Assembly (NCBI GenBank): GCA_964407695.1
Contig: CAYOWQ010000007.1
Location: 128,336-192,335, forward strand
DNA length: 64,000 nt
Source of the DNA: CAYOWQ01 sp964407695
Lineage (GTDB): Bacteria > Planctomycetota > Phycisphaerae > Phycisphaerales > SM1A02
Direction: 5' to 3'
The stretch's first letter is position 1; the number at the start of each line of letters is the position of its first letter. The notes beneath the pieces were generated by a model, which worked only from the letters and a program-made list of their open reading frames with translations, was not told the origin of the DNA and searched no databases. The position numbers and the translations under genes are program-made. Shown here piece by piece: positions 1 to 8,761 of the stretch.

Positions 1-73
1 CCTGCATTCCGTGCTGACCCTCTGAGTAATACTGATCGCTTCTTCCGCCTTTGTAATATCGATTGCCTTGCAT
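1..73 (-). CDS. partial N-terminus of an unknown protein, running off the left edge
   Basis: An open frame starts with ATG at 73 on the minus strand and runs through the left edge without a stop (24 codons visible). A GGAG sequence lies about 7 bases upstream of the ATG, a good ribosome-binding site, which is the main reason for calling it. The visible residues begin MQGNRYYKGG and are rich in Gly, Tyr, Ser and Gln. There is no signal peptide and no recognised domain. It could be a chance frame; the neighbouring contig sequence would decide. Confidence 0.35.
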   Translation of the reverse strand, partial: MQGNRYYKGGRSDQYYSEGQHGMQ

Positions 74-303
74 GAAGGACTCCAATTCGCTGTGTCGTGA
101 GAAGCAGCGGAACGACCCGCCGCTAACCACTTACTCTTCCGCGATTGAGTGAGCCCCCTGTGAGAGAGGGGTGAATCGTGCATCATGAAATGATTGGATT
201 GATGCGAAATGGAGAGATGCACCGCAAAGAGTGCCCCATTCATCCGCTCCCGCCCCGAAACACCACCGGGGCGGGAGAAGATGAGCTGAGCCGTGAGGTT
301 GCG
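74..303. other. intergenic stretch with a strong hairpin
   Basis: No gene is supported here; short frames on both strands lack ribosome-binding sites and homology-like features. The only clear element is a perfect 11-bp stem at 247-277 (CTCCCGCCCCG, 9-base loop, CGGGGCGGGAG). It lies just past the stop of the spondin-domain gene and may protect or end that transcript, although no T-run follows on either strand. Confidence 0.5.
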
Positions 304-1110
304 TTACGGGCAGCCTCCCCAAGCCGAGAGCAAGAGTCCCAGATCAGCGCCGTCGACTGAACCGTCGCCGTTCAGGTCGCCCAGGCAGTCATCAGCCGGA
401 ATCACTTCAAAGGAAATCCGGTAGATCAGGTCGTCAGCCTCGAACTGGCGGTCGAAGACATATCCCGCCGCGGTCATCAGGCCGTTGTAGGCATCAAGCT
501 CGGTGAAATTGAAATTCACCACGCCGTTCTCCGGCGTCTTCAGCGAGTTGTCACCCACCACAAGAAACGCTGCACCCGCCGGATCGGTCACCTCCGAACC
601 CGCATCCCATACATCACTGCCATGAAGCGAGATACTCTGGATGGCGAGTGTGCCGTCGGGGTTGAACAGTTGATACTCCGTCGGGCTGTCATTCCCGATG
701 AAGTGGTCATTGCTCGGCACCACCATCGAGCCGAACGTGAAATACGGATTCACCTCGGTATCCACCACGAAATCGCTGGTCACCGTGGCGCCGGGAAGCA
801 GCGGACCTGCCGGCGTTCCCACCGTGGTCCCCAGCGTGGCGGTGCGGTCAGCCCTGGCAAAGGCGGGAAACCACGCCGAACCGCTACCGCCTTCGGCAAT
901 CGACACAATGGCCTCACTGGCGGCCATTCCGACATCGAAGGAATCGAACGTCCCGCCGTTGAAGCCGACACGCAGCGGCGCAAACGTCACGCTGTTCGCC
1001 GGGGCGAGGTTCTGCGCAACCACTCGCACGTGCACCAGCTCGGCGCTGGCCGGCAGCGACATTCCACCGGCCGCAAGGGTTGAAAGGCAAAGTGCTGTAA
1101 ACAATTTCAT
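304..1110 (-). CDS. secreted spondin-domain protein with C-terminal dockerin-like tag
   Basis: Encodes 268 aa. The start is ATG at 1110, preceded by GGAGAG; the longer open frame upstream lacks a signal peptide and is rejected. Residues 1-22 form a Sec signal peptide (MKLFTALCLSTLAAGG... ending in ASA). Residues about 24-200 match the Spondin_N pattern (VRVVAQNLAPANSV ... GFNGGTFDSF), a beta-sandwich domain common in secreted bacterial proteins. The last 27 residues (CLGDLNGDGSVDGADLG...) form one EF-hand/dockerin-like repeat bounded by Cys, a tag shared with four other secreted proteins in this window. Export is well supported; ligand and role are unknown. Confidence 0.85.
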   Translation of the reverse strand: MKLFTALCLSTLAAGGMSLPASAELVHVRVVAQNLAPANSVTFAPLRVGFNGGTFDSFDVGMAASEAIVSIAEGGSGSAWFPAFARADRTATLGTTVGTPAGPLLPGATVTSDFVVDTEVNPYFTFGSMVVPSNDHFIGNDSPTEYQLFNPDGTLAIQSISLHGSDVWDAGSEVTDPAGAAFLVVGDNSLKTPENGVVNFNFTELDAYNGLMTAAGYVFDRQFEADDLIYRISFEVIPADDCLGDLNGDGSVDGADLGLLLSAWGGCP

Positions 1111-1339
1111 GGGTGACTCTCCAGAGAGACATGAGACAACCTCGCGCGCATACTCACGCGGGCCTTGATCGCGCTCCAACACTGGAACTTGAAACGATCC
1201 GGGGGCGGAAGCGCCCTCACCGATCAACCATGAGGACGCCTTCCACTCCTTCCCTCCTGAGTCGAGTGCGGGGCTCGATCCTGACGCGAAGGCGGCAGAA
1301 TTAATTCTCTCTTCTCGCGAGTGAACGTCCGCGCGGGCG

Positions 1340-2548
1340 CTACTTGAGCGCCTGCGCAAGGTCGGCGATCAGGTCCTTCACGTCTTCAATGCCGACGGAG
1401 ATTCTCACCAGCGAATCACTGATGCCAAGCGTCTTTCTCGTCTCCGGCGGCACGCTGGCGTGCGTCATGATCGCCGGATGCTCTATCAGGCTCTCGACGC
1501 CGCCAAGAGACTCCGCCAGCCCGAAAATCTGCACCCGCTCGAGGAACCGACGCGATTCCTTCAATCCGCCTTTCAGGAAGATCGTGATCATCCCTCCCGC
1601 GGCCGGCGCGCTCCCCAGCCGCATCTGCTTTCTCGCCAGCGCATGCTGCGGATGGCTCTTCAACCCCGGATACACCACCTTCGCCACTCTGGACTGCTTC
1701 TCGAGCCACGACGCAATCTCCATCGCGTTCTCACAATGCCGCTCCATCCGGATTGCCAGCGTCTTCAGGCCGCGGAGGCAGAGATAGGCGTCAAACGGGC
1801 CCATCACGCTGCCGATCGCATTCTGCATGAACCGCAGCTTCTCCGCGATCTCCCGTTGCGATGTGCACAGAACTCCTCCCACCACATCCGAGTGACCCCC
1901 GAGATACTTCGTCGCCGAGTGCATCACGATGTCAAATCCGACCTCGAGTGGCCGCTGCAGCAGTGGCGAAGCGAACGTATTGTCGCACACCGTGATGGCC
2001 CCGTGCTTCTTTCCGGTCTTGGCCACCGCGGCCAGGTCCACCAGCTTAAGCGTGGGGTTTGTCGGCGTCTCCACCCAGATCATCTTGGGGCGCTCCTTGG
2101 CCACCACCGCCTCGACCCTCTTGGCATCCGTCATGTCGATGTAGGTGACCTTCAACCCCATCGATCGCTCGCGCACCCGCGTGAACAGGCGAAATGTTCC
2201 GCCGTAAAGATCATCCATGGCGAGCACCCGGTCGCCGGCATTGAGCAACTCCAGGCACGTGCCGATCGAGGCGAGGCCCGAGGCAAACGCGAATCCGCCG
2301 GTCGTGACATCATGCTTCTCGCTCAGCCCCGTCGACTCGAGGCTCGCGATCGCCCGCTCAAAGGCATACCGCGTCGGATTGTGCGACCGCGAATACTCGA
2401 AGCCCTTGTGCCTGCCCGGCGACTGCTGGATATACGTGGAAGACTGCGAGATCGGCGGCATCACCGCGCCGGTTGTCGGGTCGGGGCGCTGCCCGCCGTG
2501 AATGCATCGGGAATTGAGGGAAAGACGGCTCGTATCGTGAGTGGACAT
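1340..2548 (-). CDS. Cys/Met-metabolism PLP enzyme (cystathionine gamma-synthase or beta/gamma-lyase type)
   Basis: Encodes 402 aa, the normal family length. It carries the fold-type I hallmarks: YSRSHNPTR at 52-60 (phosphate-binding Tyr/Arg of the neighbouring subunit), DNTFASP at 189-195, and SATKYLGGHSD around Lys214, the Schiff-base lysine. The family handles transsulfuration between cysteine and methionine through cystathionine or homoserine esters. Synthase and lyase cannot be separated by eye, so no symbol is given. It lies 229 bases upstream of the spondin-domain gene on the same strand and 48 bases downstream of the ABC permease gene; a metabolic link to either is not evident. Confidence 0.9.
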   Translation of the reverse strand: MSTHDTSRLSLNSRCIHGGQRPDPTTGAVMPPISQSSTYIQQSPGRHKGFEYSRSHNPTRYAFERAIASLESTGLSEKHDVTTGGFAFASGLASIGTCLELLNAGDRVLAMDDLYGGTFRLFTRVRERSMGLKVTYIDMTDAKRVEAVVAKERPKMIWVETPTNPTLKLVDLAAVAKTGKKHGAITVCDNTFASPLLQRPLEVGFDIVMHSATKYLGGHSDVVGGVLCTSQREIAEKLRFMQNAIGSVMGPFDAYLCLRGLKTLAIRMERHCENAMEIASWLEKQSRVAKVVYPGLKSHPQHALARKQMRLGSAPAAGGMITIFLKGGLKESRRFLERVQIFGLAESLGGVESLIEHPAIMTHASVPPETRKTLGISDSLVRISVGIEDVKDLIADLAQALK

Positions 2549-2596
2549 GGCGGTAGAGAAACCGCCAACGACGAAATTGTCAAAGTCGCCCGGTCC

Positions 2597-4276
2597 TCAC
2601 GACCCCGGTTCATCCCCGGCGACGTCGAATCGATTGAACAGCACCACGCAGATCTGGAGCAATCCCAGATCCACCGGCAGCAGGATCAGCACCGCCAATG
2701 GCGCGGAGAACCAGAACGTCAAATCAAGAGCATCTCCGATGGCGAACGACGTGAAGAGAATGAGGACCAGCACGCCGATCGCCACCGTCTTCACGAGCAT
2801 CAACAGCATGTGCCGAGCCATGTTGGCCGGATCGAATCCGGCATTCACGTTCGTGTCCTTCCACCGCACCGGAACCAGCAGGAATGCTGCGTTGTCAATC
2901 GCCACGAGCGTGAAACACAGCGGAAGCACGAGGATCACCGCTGCCCACACCACATCCGCCCGTGGCGGCCATGTGCCCGCCATCACGCCCAGGAGCAGGG
3001 CCGACACGAAGCCCGCCATGATGCCCGCAGACGCTGTGATCTGACCCAATGAGATCGCCCACGGCGCGATGGGCACCGTGCGGAGGTGCGCCATGTGGTC
3101 GAGGTCGCCGCGAAAATCCGTACGAAGAATGAACGACATCCCGATGTACAGGTAGAACCCCACCAGCCCGGTCACCCCCCACCCGATCGCCCCGAACATG
3201 GAGATTCCAATGGCCGCGATCGCGGCGATGGCCACCGGCCCCGCGACGGCGATGATTGGGCCCGTTCGGCGGTACTGCACCGTAAGCTGGCGCCACATCG
3301 TCGGCCCCACCCCTTGAAGCCACGGCAACATGGGTACGACTCGGCGCACCTGCTGCGCACGATTCGCCACGGTAATGCCTTCATTCGTTGCCGTGCGGCG
3401 TTGCCGCTTCGCCACCGCCTTCACCATCGATTCGATCTCGCCCTGATCCAGCGCCACATACAGGGCAATCAGCAGGACGTTGACTCCCAGCGCAACCGAG
3501 ACCCAGGTGAGCGCAGCCGCCACATCGGCCGCAGCGAAGATCTCAACATACGGAGAAAACGGCACGCACAGGATCTCCACTCCCGGCGACTCACGGACCG
3601 CAACCATCCAATGCTTCCAGGCGACGAGGTCTCCCCCCTTCGGCCAGTGTGGAACCTTCCACACCATCGCTGCGACAAGACCAAGTGCGATCACGCCGCA
3701 GGCCGACACCCACGCGGTGCCCCGCGACCACAGGAGGCCCAGCAGCGACGACAGCGATGCCGTCACCATGTTGACGGCCTGAAGCACCAGCACAATCGCC
3801 AGGACTCGCTGCAGGTAGGTGCCGCCGAATCGAAAGAAGATCGACATCCACGCCGCCGACAGAACCAGTATGCCGGCCTGGTGCAGCACCTGATACAACA
3901 CGATCTGTCGACGCGTGAACGGACCGGGAAAGACCAGATCAACCTCGGCTGGCAGAAATCCCGACGAGGTCCGCCGGCGGGCGGCCAGCAGGCTTAACCC
4001 GAAGAGCAGCATGAATCCGAGCGGAAGCCATCGCCGCAGGTTCACCGGGTCCACATTCATCGGGGCACGCACCAGGAACTGCGGCAGCGCAAACATCGCA
4101 AACAAGCAGAGTCCCACGATCGTCATCACCCGCTTCTTGCCGCTGCCAAACACATACCGGCGCAATGCCCCCCGGTAACGAAGAAGGATGAGGCGAAGCA
4201 GTCCTGCCGGGATCAGGCTGCGGCTCGTCTGTGCATCGCCCCCATCGAGCGTTGACGTTTCGGACTCCGCCCTCAC
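2597..4276 (-). CDS. ABC exporter permease (putative ABC_export family)
   Basis: Encodes 559 aa, a polytopic membrane protein with about ten hydrophobic segments, including two near residues 50-110, a cluster around 140-210 and several in the C-terminal third. The N-terminal third (RYRGALRRYVFGSGKKR ... LPAEVDLVFPGPFTRRQ) resembles the putative ABC exporter family seen in planctomycetes and Firmicutes. Its start overlaps the stop of the upstream ATPase gene by 4 bases (ATGA), implying translational coupling and one transporter complex. Substrate unknown. The family name is from memory of the pattern and less certain than the membrane permease role. Confidence 0.8.
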   Translation of the reverse strand: MRAESETSTLDGGDAQTSRSLIPAGLLRLILLRYRGALRRYVFGSGKKRVMTIVGLCLFAMFALPQFLVRAPMNVDPVNLRRWLPLGFMLLFGLSLLAARRRTSSGFLPAEVDLVFPGPFTRRQIVLYQVLHQAGILVLSAAWMSIFFRFGGTYLQRVLAIVLVLQAVNMVTASLSSLLGLLWSRGTAWVSACGVIALGLVAAMVWKVPHWPKGGDLVAWKHWMVAVRESPGVEILCVPFSPYVEIFAAADVAAALTWVSVALGVNVLLIALYVALDQGEIESMVKAVAKRQRRTATNEGITVANRAQQVRRVVPMLPWLQGVGPTMWRQLTVQYRRTGPIIAVAGPVAIAAIAAIGISMFGAIGWGVTGLVGFYLYIGMSFILRTDFRGDLDHMAHLRTVPIAPWAISLGQITASAGIMAGFVSALLLGVMAGTWPPRADVVWAAVILVLPLCFTLVAIDNAAFLLVPVRWKDTNVNAGFDPANMARHMLLMLVKTVAIGVLVLILFTSFAIGDALDLTFWFSAPLAVLILLPVDLGLLQICVVLFNRFDVAGDEPGS

Positions 4277-5088
4277 ACCTGCTCTCCCACCGACCCCGTC
4301 GTCGCCGACGAATCAGGCGCAGCCGTCGCCGCCGTCGCCGAGAAGAACACCTCCTCCAGTGACGCGTCGTCTTTGCCCGCGGCAAACGTCGCCCGCGCCT
4401 CCGCGATCGTTCCATCGAACCGCTTCTCACCCGTGGTCATGATCAACACCCGAGTCGCCAGGTCCTCCACAAGGCTCAGCAGGTGTGACGACACGATCAC
4501 CGCGGCCCCCGCCCCCGCACGGTCGCGAATCGTCTGCTTCATCACCCGGATACCCATGGGATCAAGGCCCGTCAGCGGCTCATCCAGCATGATCAATCGC
4601 GGGTCATGCAGATAGGCGCACGCAATCGCCACCTTCTGCCGCATTCCTCGGGAAAGCTCCATCGCCAGGGCTTGCCGCTTCGACGTCAATTCAAACATCT
4701 CGATCAGCCTCTCCGCCCGGTCCTTCCAGTCGCGCACTCGATATGTCGCCGCGATGTACGACAGATGCTCCCACACCGTCAGGTTGTCAAACAACTTGGG
4801 ATCATCCGGCACATAGGCCTGCGCTGACTTCGCGGCGATCGGGTCTGTCCGCAGATCATGCCCCCCAACCACGATCGACCCCGATGTCGGCGTCAGAATC
4901 CCGCAGATCGCCCGCATCGTCGTGGTCTTTCCCGCGCCGTTGGGCCCCACCATCGCGAGAATATCGCCGGGCACCAGTTCAAAGCTCAATTGGCGCACCG
5001 CCACGAAGCCGTCGTACGACTTCTGCAGGCGGTTGACGCTCAGAATCGGACCCGTGCCGTGCTCGCTCATTCCGACAGCGTCAGTCAC
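4273..5088 (-). CDS. ABC transporter ATP-binding protein
   Basis: Encodes 271 aa. Walker A GPNGAGKTT is at 48-56, the signature LSRGMRQ at 145-151 and Walker B LIMLDE at 165-170 followed by the D-loop. The 'LSRGMRQK' signature and the gliding/Nod/drug-export style (GILTPTSGSIVVGG) point to an ABC-2 type exporter ATPase. It is coupled to the downstream permease by an ATGA overlap. The start used is GTG at 5088; ATG at 5070 is an alternative, and neither has a strong Shine-Dalgarno. It powers export by ATP hydrolysis at the inner membrane. Confidence 0.9.
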   Translation of the reverse strand: MTDAVGMSEHGTGPILSVNRLQKSYDGFVAVRQLSFELVPGDILAMVGPNGAGKTTTMRAICGILTPTSGSIVVGGHDLRTDPIAAKSAQAYVPDDPKLFDNLTVWEHLSYIAATYRVRDWKDRAERLIEMFELTSKRQALAMELSRGMRQKVAIACAYLHDPRLIMLDEPLTGLDPMGIRVMKQTIRDRAGAGAAVIVSSHLLSLVEDLATRVLIMTTGEKRFDGTIAEARATFAAGKDDASLEEVFFSATAATAAPDSSATTGSVGEQV

Positions 5089-5122
5089 CGTTGGAGACTT
5101 GTCAATCCGGGAACCCGCGATG

Positions 5123-5548
5123 TCACGCCGCAGCCTTGCCCACTCGCTCAGCTCCCTTGATCATCGCCCCAGCCACCGCATTGAGCGCTTCAGCCCAGTC
5201 GTCATGCAGTTGCGGCGACCATGCCTTCCCCGCTGCCTCGGCCAAGGTTTCCAGCATCACATCGCGGACGACCGGATAATGCTCGGGCTTGGCGCCGTAC
5301 TTCACGTGCCGTGCCCCCATGTCCATCAGCGCCCCTTCAAGCGTTGACAGCTTGTCGGCGTTCTTCACCACCAGGCCGATGGCTGCCGCCAGGTGCTTCC
5401 TTTGCTCGGTCATGTCCTTGGGGAACATGGGGCGAACCGCCGGGGCGGACGCGAAGAGCTTTTCATAGAACCGTTCCATCACCGTGCCCATCGACGGCTG
5501 AAGAAGGGAAAAGGATGAACGGATCCGGTCAATCGAGTCTGCATTCAT
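5123..5548 (-). CDS. single-domain bacterial globin (Vitreoscilla-haemoglobin/flavohaemoglobin type)
   Basis: Encodes 141 aa, one globin domain with no reductase domain attached. The proximal haem ligand is His81 within MGARHVKYGAKPEHY, the F-helix/FG motif of this class. Phe42 fits the CD1 position and Tyr28 the B10 position, which in flavohaemoglobins stabilises bound oxygen. AGGAGA lies 5 bases before the ATG at 5548. Likely roles are oxygen binding or nitric oxide dioxygenation using a separate reductase. It lies just upstream of the ABC ATPase gene on the same strand (34-base gap) and could be co-transcribed with it, with no clear functional link. Confidence 0.9.
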   Translation of the reverse strand: MNADSIDRIRSSFSLLQPSMGTVMERFYEKLFASAPAVRPMFPKDMTEQRKHLAAAIGLVVKNADKLSTLEGALMDMGARHVKYGAKPEHYPVVRDVMLETLAEAAGKAWSPQLHDDWAEALNAVAGAMIKGAERVGKAAA

Positions 5549-5625
5549 GGGAGTCTCCTGAACCTACGGTGTCCATGGTTCTATCGACCCATCACCCCCG
5601 GTCCATGAAGGCGGACATGGCGATT

Positions 5626-6723
5626 TCACATCCCCATCACATGCGCAAAAATCAACGGAGCGCAGATCGTGGCGTCACTCTCCACCACGTACTTCGGCGT
5701 ATCAATCGCCAATTTGCCCCAGGTGATCTTCTCGTTGGGCACCGCCCCGGAATACCCGCCCAGGCTGGTGGCCGCATCCGAGATCTGGCAGAAATACCCC
5801 CACAGCGGCACGCCCCTTCGGCCAAGGTCCTGGTGCAGCATCGGCACCACGCAGATGGGAAAATCTCCGGCAATGCCGCCGCCGATCTGAAAGAACCCGA
5901 TCGACCCCACCTTCGTTTGCTTGAACTCCGCCTTCTTCTTCGGCGTCGCCGGCGCGGTCTGCACCATCACCTTCAACGGCTTACTGGTGCGGGTGTACCA
6001 ATCCGCCAGCGACATCATGTACTCAATCCCCGTCCGCACCGTGTGCACGTTCTTGATGTCGCCCTCGATGCAGTGGCCCGCGAAGATGTTCCCCAGCGTT
6101 GAATCCTCCCACCCCGGCACCACCATGGGCAGGTTCTTCTGTGCGGCCGCCAGCAGCCACGAATGCTTGGGGTCGATCTGGTAGTGCTTCTTGAGCTTGC
6201 CCGAAAGCAGCACGCGATAGAAATACTCGTGCGGGAAATACGCCTCGCCGCGCTTCTCGGCCCCCTTCCATTCATCCAGCACCGCCTTCTCGATCCGGCG
6301 GATCGCCTCCTCCTCGGGAATGCACGTATCAGTGACGCGGTTCAGGTGCTTGTCATGCAGGGCCTTTTCCTGTTTGGGCGAAAGCTCGCGCCAGTTGGGA
6401 ATGCGCTCGTAGTGATCGTGGGCGACGAGGTTGTAGACATCCTCTTCAAGGTTCGCCCCGGTGCAGGAGATGGCGTGGATCATGCCCCTTCTGATCATCT
6501 CGGCGAGGGAAATGCCCAGCTCCGCCGTCGACATCGCCCCCGCCAGGGTCACCATCATCGTCCCGCCCGCCTCGATGTGGCGCTGATACGCCTGGGCAGC
6601 CTCCACCAGCGTGGCGGCGTTGTAGTGGCGGAAGTGCTGCTCGATAAAGCCGCCGATCTTTCCCGAGGCCTTGCCGGGGTTCTTGCGGGCTGATGATTTG
6701 GAGGAGGTCTTTGCGGGGGTCAT
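5626..6723 (-). CDS. deoxyhypusine synthase-like protein
   Basis: Encodes 365 aa from ATG at 6723; the longer open frame adds 19 residues without a better start. A Lys/Ser-rich N-terminus is followed by a DHS-like NAD-binding core: VTLAGAMSTAELG, SCTGANLEEDVYN, GGGIAGDFPICVV. Lys337 in TWGKL corresponds to the enzyme-imine lysine that carries the aminobutyl group in deoxyhypusine synthase. Eukaryotes and archaea use DHS to modify eIF5A; bacterial homologues more plausibly act on polyamines (homospermidine-type chemistry). No EF-P/eIF5A or spermidine gene is nearby, so the substrate remains open. Confidence 0.85.
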   Translation of the reverse strand: MTPAKTSSKSSARKNPGKASGKIGGFIEQHFRHYNAATLVEAAQAYQRHIEAGGTMMVTLAGAMSTAELGISLAEMIRRGMIHAISCTGANLEEDVYNLVAHDHYERIPNWRELSPKQEKALHDKHLNRVTDTCIPEEEAIRRIEKAVLDEWKGAEKRGEAYFPHEYFYRVLLSGKLKKHYQIDPKHSWLLAAAQKNLPMVVPGWEDSTLGNIFAGHCIEGDIKNVHTVRTGIEYMMSLADWYTRTSKPLKVMVQTAPATPKKKAEFKQTKVGSIGFFQIGGGIAGDFPICVVPMLHQDLGRRGVPLWGYFCQISDAATSLGGYSGAVPNEKITWGKLAIDTPKYVVESDATICAPLIFAHVMGM

Positions 6724-7010
6724 GGCTGGGGAGGGTACGGGAATGACCCCGCAAGTCAATACCACCATCCGCATCCGCAAGTGAACAAAACCACCATCAA
6801 GCGCCGATCACAGCCAGGTTCACTCACCCCGGAGGCCCCGCCATGCTCCTGGCCGCAAACTTCATCGCCGCCCTTGCGGGTCTCGCTGAAGATCCGAATC
6901 CGCCAGCGCCCATCGCAGCGCCCTGTGCCGCCCTCGGCGCGGTCTGGTAACAGACCGCAGGGCAGGATTCCACCCCGCTCTACCCAGCATCCTATATTCA
7001 TCCCCGAAAC

Positions 7011-7036
7011 AAAAACCCCGCACTCGCGCACGGGGG
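7011..7036 (-). terminator. intrinsic terminator (minus strand) of the decayed gene end
   Basis: On the minus strand a GC-rich stem (CCCC...GGGG with a CGCGAG-containing apex) is followed by TTTTTG. It is closely similar in sequence and placement to the terminators at 12159-12182 and 31937-31963, all of which follow members of the same gene cassette. Confidence 0.6.
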
Positions 7037-7081
7037 TCCCTCCTTCACAGTTTCGAGGTCTTCTTCTTCCGGGGGCGCGGG

Positions 7082-7135
7082 TTACGCCGCCATGGTCAAC
7101 CAGCCGGGCAGGTTGGTGCGGACGGGCGGACTGTG
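7082..7135 (-). pseudogene. 3' remnant of a 228-aa family gene
   Basis: Read on the minus strand, the codons end R-T-N-L-P-G-W-L-T-M-A-A-stop at 7082, against S-T-N-L-P-G-G-L-T-M-A-A-stop for the gene at 12257-12943. Similarity continues past the stop into TTCTTCNTCCGGGGG-like sequence and the terminator. Nothing recognisable of the family remains upstream; the divergent copper operon gene starts at 7172. This is therefore a truncated copy left by deletion or insertion. Confidence 0.6.
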
Positions 7136-7171
7136 GGGCCGAGCCAAGACAGCCCGGCCTATCATTCTGCC

Positions 7172-7648
7172 ATGGTGCTGTCATCGGCATTGCGATGGAT
7201 GGTTAGCAGCCTGATCGCGATCGGACTTCAGTTATGTTGCTGCAAATTCGCAAACCTGTCGGGCGGCTGCTGCGGCGAGCGGTCCGGTGCCTTCAGCCCT
7301 ATGGAGCTGGAAGATCATCAGGTCGAGGCTGGCGGGCACCACGAATGCTGTCATGAGCGCGAACATGCCGCTGCGTCGGCCCCGGCGATGCACGATCATG
7401 CACCGTCGACGCCGGGTTCGCCCGCGAATCATCATCATGGCGGCTGCGCCTGTGGAAGCCACGACAAAGCGCCATCCGCGGTTGCCAAGATCCTGCCCGA
7501 CCTCGCGCTTCATCCGTTCGCCCTGCCCGCCGCGACGATCAACCGGCTGCATGGGCTGACACCCGCAGCGCTGAGCTACGCGGCAATTCATGCCGTGGGA
7601 CCGCCGACCATGACGCTCCTGCGCCAGCATTGCGCGCTCAACACCTGA
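7172..7648 (+). CDS. Cys/His-rich exported protein at the head of the copper resistance cluster
   Basis: Encodes 158 aa from ATG at 7172. A hydrophobic N-terminus (about residues 4-20) could be a signal peptide or anchor. Thiol clusters follow (LCCCKF, GGCCGE, ECCHE), then a His-rich stretch (HDH, NHHHGGCACGSHD) suited to binding soft or borderline metal ions. No catalytic domain is recognised. It is the first gene of the plus-strand run that continues with TRASH-like, HMBD, TolC and multicopper oxidase genes, so a periplasmic copper-binding role is inferred. No clear Shine-Dalgarno precedes the chosen ATG; an internal start at Met-Val-Ser-Ser-Leu is possible. Confidence 0.65.
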   Translation: MVLSSALRWMVSSLIAIGLQLCCCKFANLSGGCCGERSGAFSPMELEDHQVEAGGHHECCHEREHAAASAPAMHDHAPSTPGSPANHHHGGCACGSHDKAPSAVAKILPDLALHPFALPAATINRLHGLTPAALSYAAIHAVGPPTMTLLRQHCALNT

Positions 7649-7881
7649 TCGCCATCTTCGCCGCGTTGAGACCGAGATCAGCCCGAGACTGACTCCCTGT
7701 TCAAGGGTCTGCAGCGGAGGCGCTGGGCGGTTGCGACGCAGGCCAGCCTCATTCCATCCGAAGATATGCCGCCGGGCATCGAAGTTCCCCGGCGGCCTCG
7801 ACCGATTGCTGTGCTCTCTTCGATTTCACGTCGATGCGACCGCGGGTCCATCGACAATCCACCCAATATGGAGTTCTGTTC

Positions 7882-8682
7882 ATGCGTTCAACATTGAGAT
7901 TCGTTCTGACCCTGGCGGTCTTCGCCCCGACGACCGCTGCCCTCGCCTTCGCCCAGGACCACTCCCCGCAACACAGGGATGCTGCCCCCAAGGCTGAGGA
8001 GCGCGCGGGCGATCCCTATCCCTTCGACACCTGTCCCATCAGCGGCGAGAAACTGGACTCGATGGAGTCCGTCACCAGGGTGTTCGACGGCAGAGAAGTG
8101 CGCTTCTGCTGTTCCGACTGCGTTGAGATGTTTCAGAAGGACCGGTCGGCCGCCCTGGCCCGGCTGGATGAGATGATTTCGAAGGATCAGGCGCCCCTGT
8201 ACCCGCTGAAGACGTCGGTGGTTACGGGCGCGCCGCTCCCGGAGAAGCCGTTTGAATTCGTTTACGGCAACCGGCTCATTCGTCTTGGCGCAGCGAGCGA
8301 GCGCAAGGACTTCGACAAGGCGCCGAAGAGGTATCTCGCGAAGCTGAACGATTCCGTGGTGGCCGCCCAATTGCCGACCGACCACGCGACCACCTGCCCG
8401 GTGAGCGGCGAAAAGCTTGGCGGCGAGATGGGCGAGCCGGTCAACATGGTGATCGCGGGTCGCCTGATCCGATTGTGCTGCAGTGGCTGCCGCAAGGATG
8501 TTGAGAAGGATCCGGCGAAGTTCATCGGCATGGCGGATCGGGCCCGACACCCGGACCAGAGTGCCAGTGGTGACTCCGCCGAAAGCAGAACGAATGCTGA
8601 TCATCACAATAGTGATCACGAGCACACCCACGGCGGAGCCCACGAGAAGGACCGCGAGGAATCACCGCACCACAGCCACTGA
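7882..8682 (+). CDS. periplasmic triple TRASH/YHS-like metal-binding protein with His-rich tail
   Basis: Encodes 266 aa; ATG at 7882 is preceded by GGAG, and residues 1-23 form a signal peptide ending in AFA. Three repeated modules follow. Module 1 (about 50-100) has CPISGEKLDS and CCSDCVEMFQKD. Module 3 (about 170-215) has CPVSGEKLGG and CCSGCRKDVEKDP. Module 2 (about 113-155) keeps the fold-like pattern (VVTGAPLPEKPFEFVYGNRLIRL-type) but has lost its cysteines. The CxxS...CCxxC arrangement matches TRASH/YHS metal-sensing or chaperone modules. The C-terminus is a His-rich tail (DHEHTHGG, HHSH). It is the likely copper or silver chaperone of the cluster. Confidence 0.8.
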   Translation: MRSTLRFVLTLAVFAPTTAALAFAQDHSPQHRDAAPKAEERAGDPYPFDTCPISGEKLDSMESVTRVFDGREVRFCCSDCVEMFQKDRSAALARLDEMISKDQAPLYPLKTSVVTGAPLPEKPFEFVYGNRLIRLGAASERKDFDKAPKRYLAKLNDSVVAAQLPTDHATTCPVSGEKLGGEMGEPVNMVIAGRLIRLCCSGCRKDVEKDPAKFIGMADRARHPDQSASGDSAESRTNADHHNSDHEHTHGGAHEKDREESPHHSH

Positions 8683-8761
8683 GTGCATCCCAGCTCCAGT
8701 CCGGGCGACAGTTCGGACCGGAGCCTTTGTTCGATTGATCCTGCTCGCACGGAGTACCGAC

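Larger units (their letters stand above)
6724..7171. other. intergenic region with a decayed gene end and a minus-strand terminator
   Basis: No intact gene is supported. The region holds a minus-strand intrinsic-terminator-like element at 7011-7036 and, just upstream of it in minus orientation, the last 12-17 codons of a gene related to the 228-aa family protein at 12257-12943. Both parts are listed separately. The promoter of the copper operon should also lie here, but I could not pick one with confidence. Confidence 0.5.

Noticed and set aside
1460..3052. Long plus-strand open frame (530 codons) antisense to the PLP enzyme and ABC permease genes
   Set aside because: Composition is Arg/His/Gln-rich and reflects the GC-biased third positions of the opposing genes; no ribosome-binding site and no recognisable domain.
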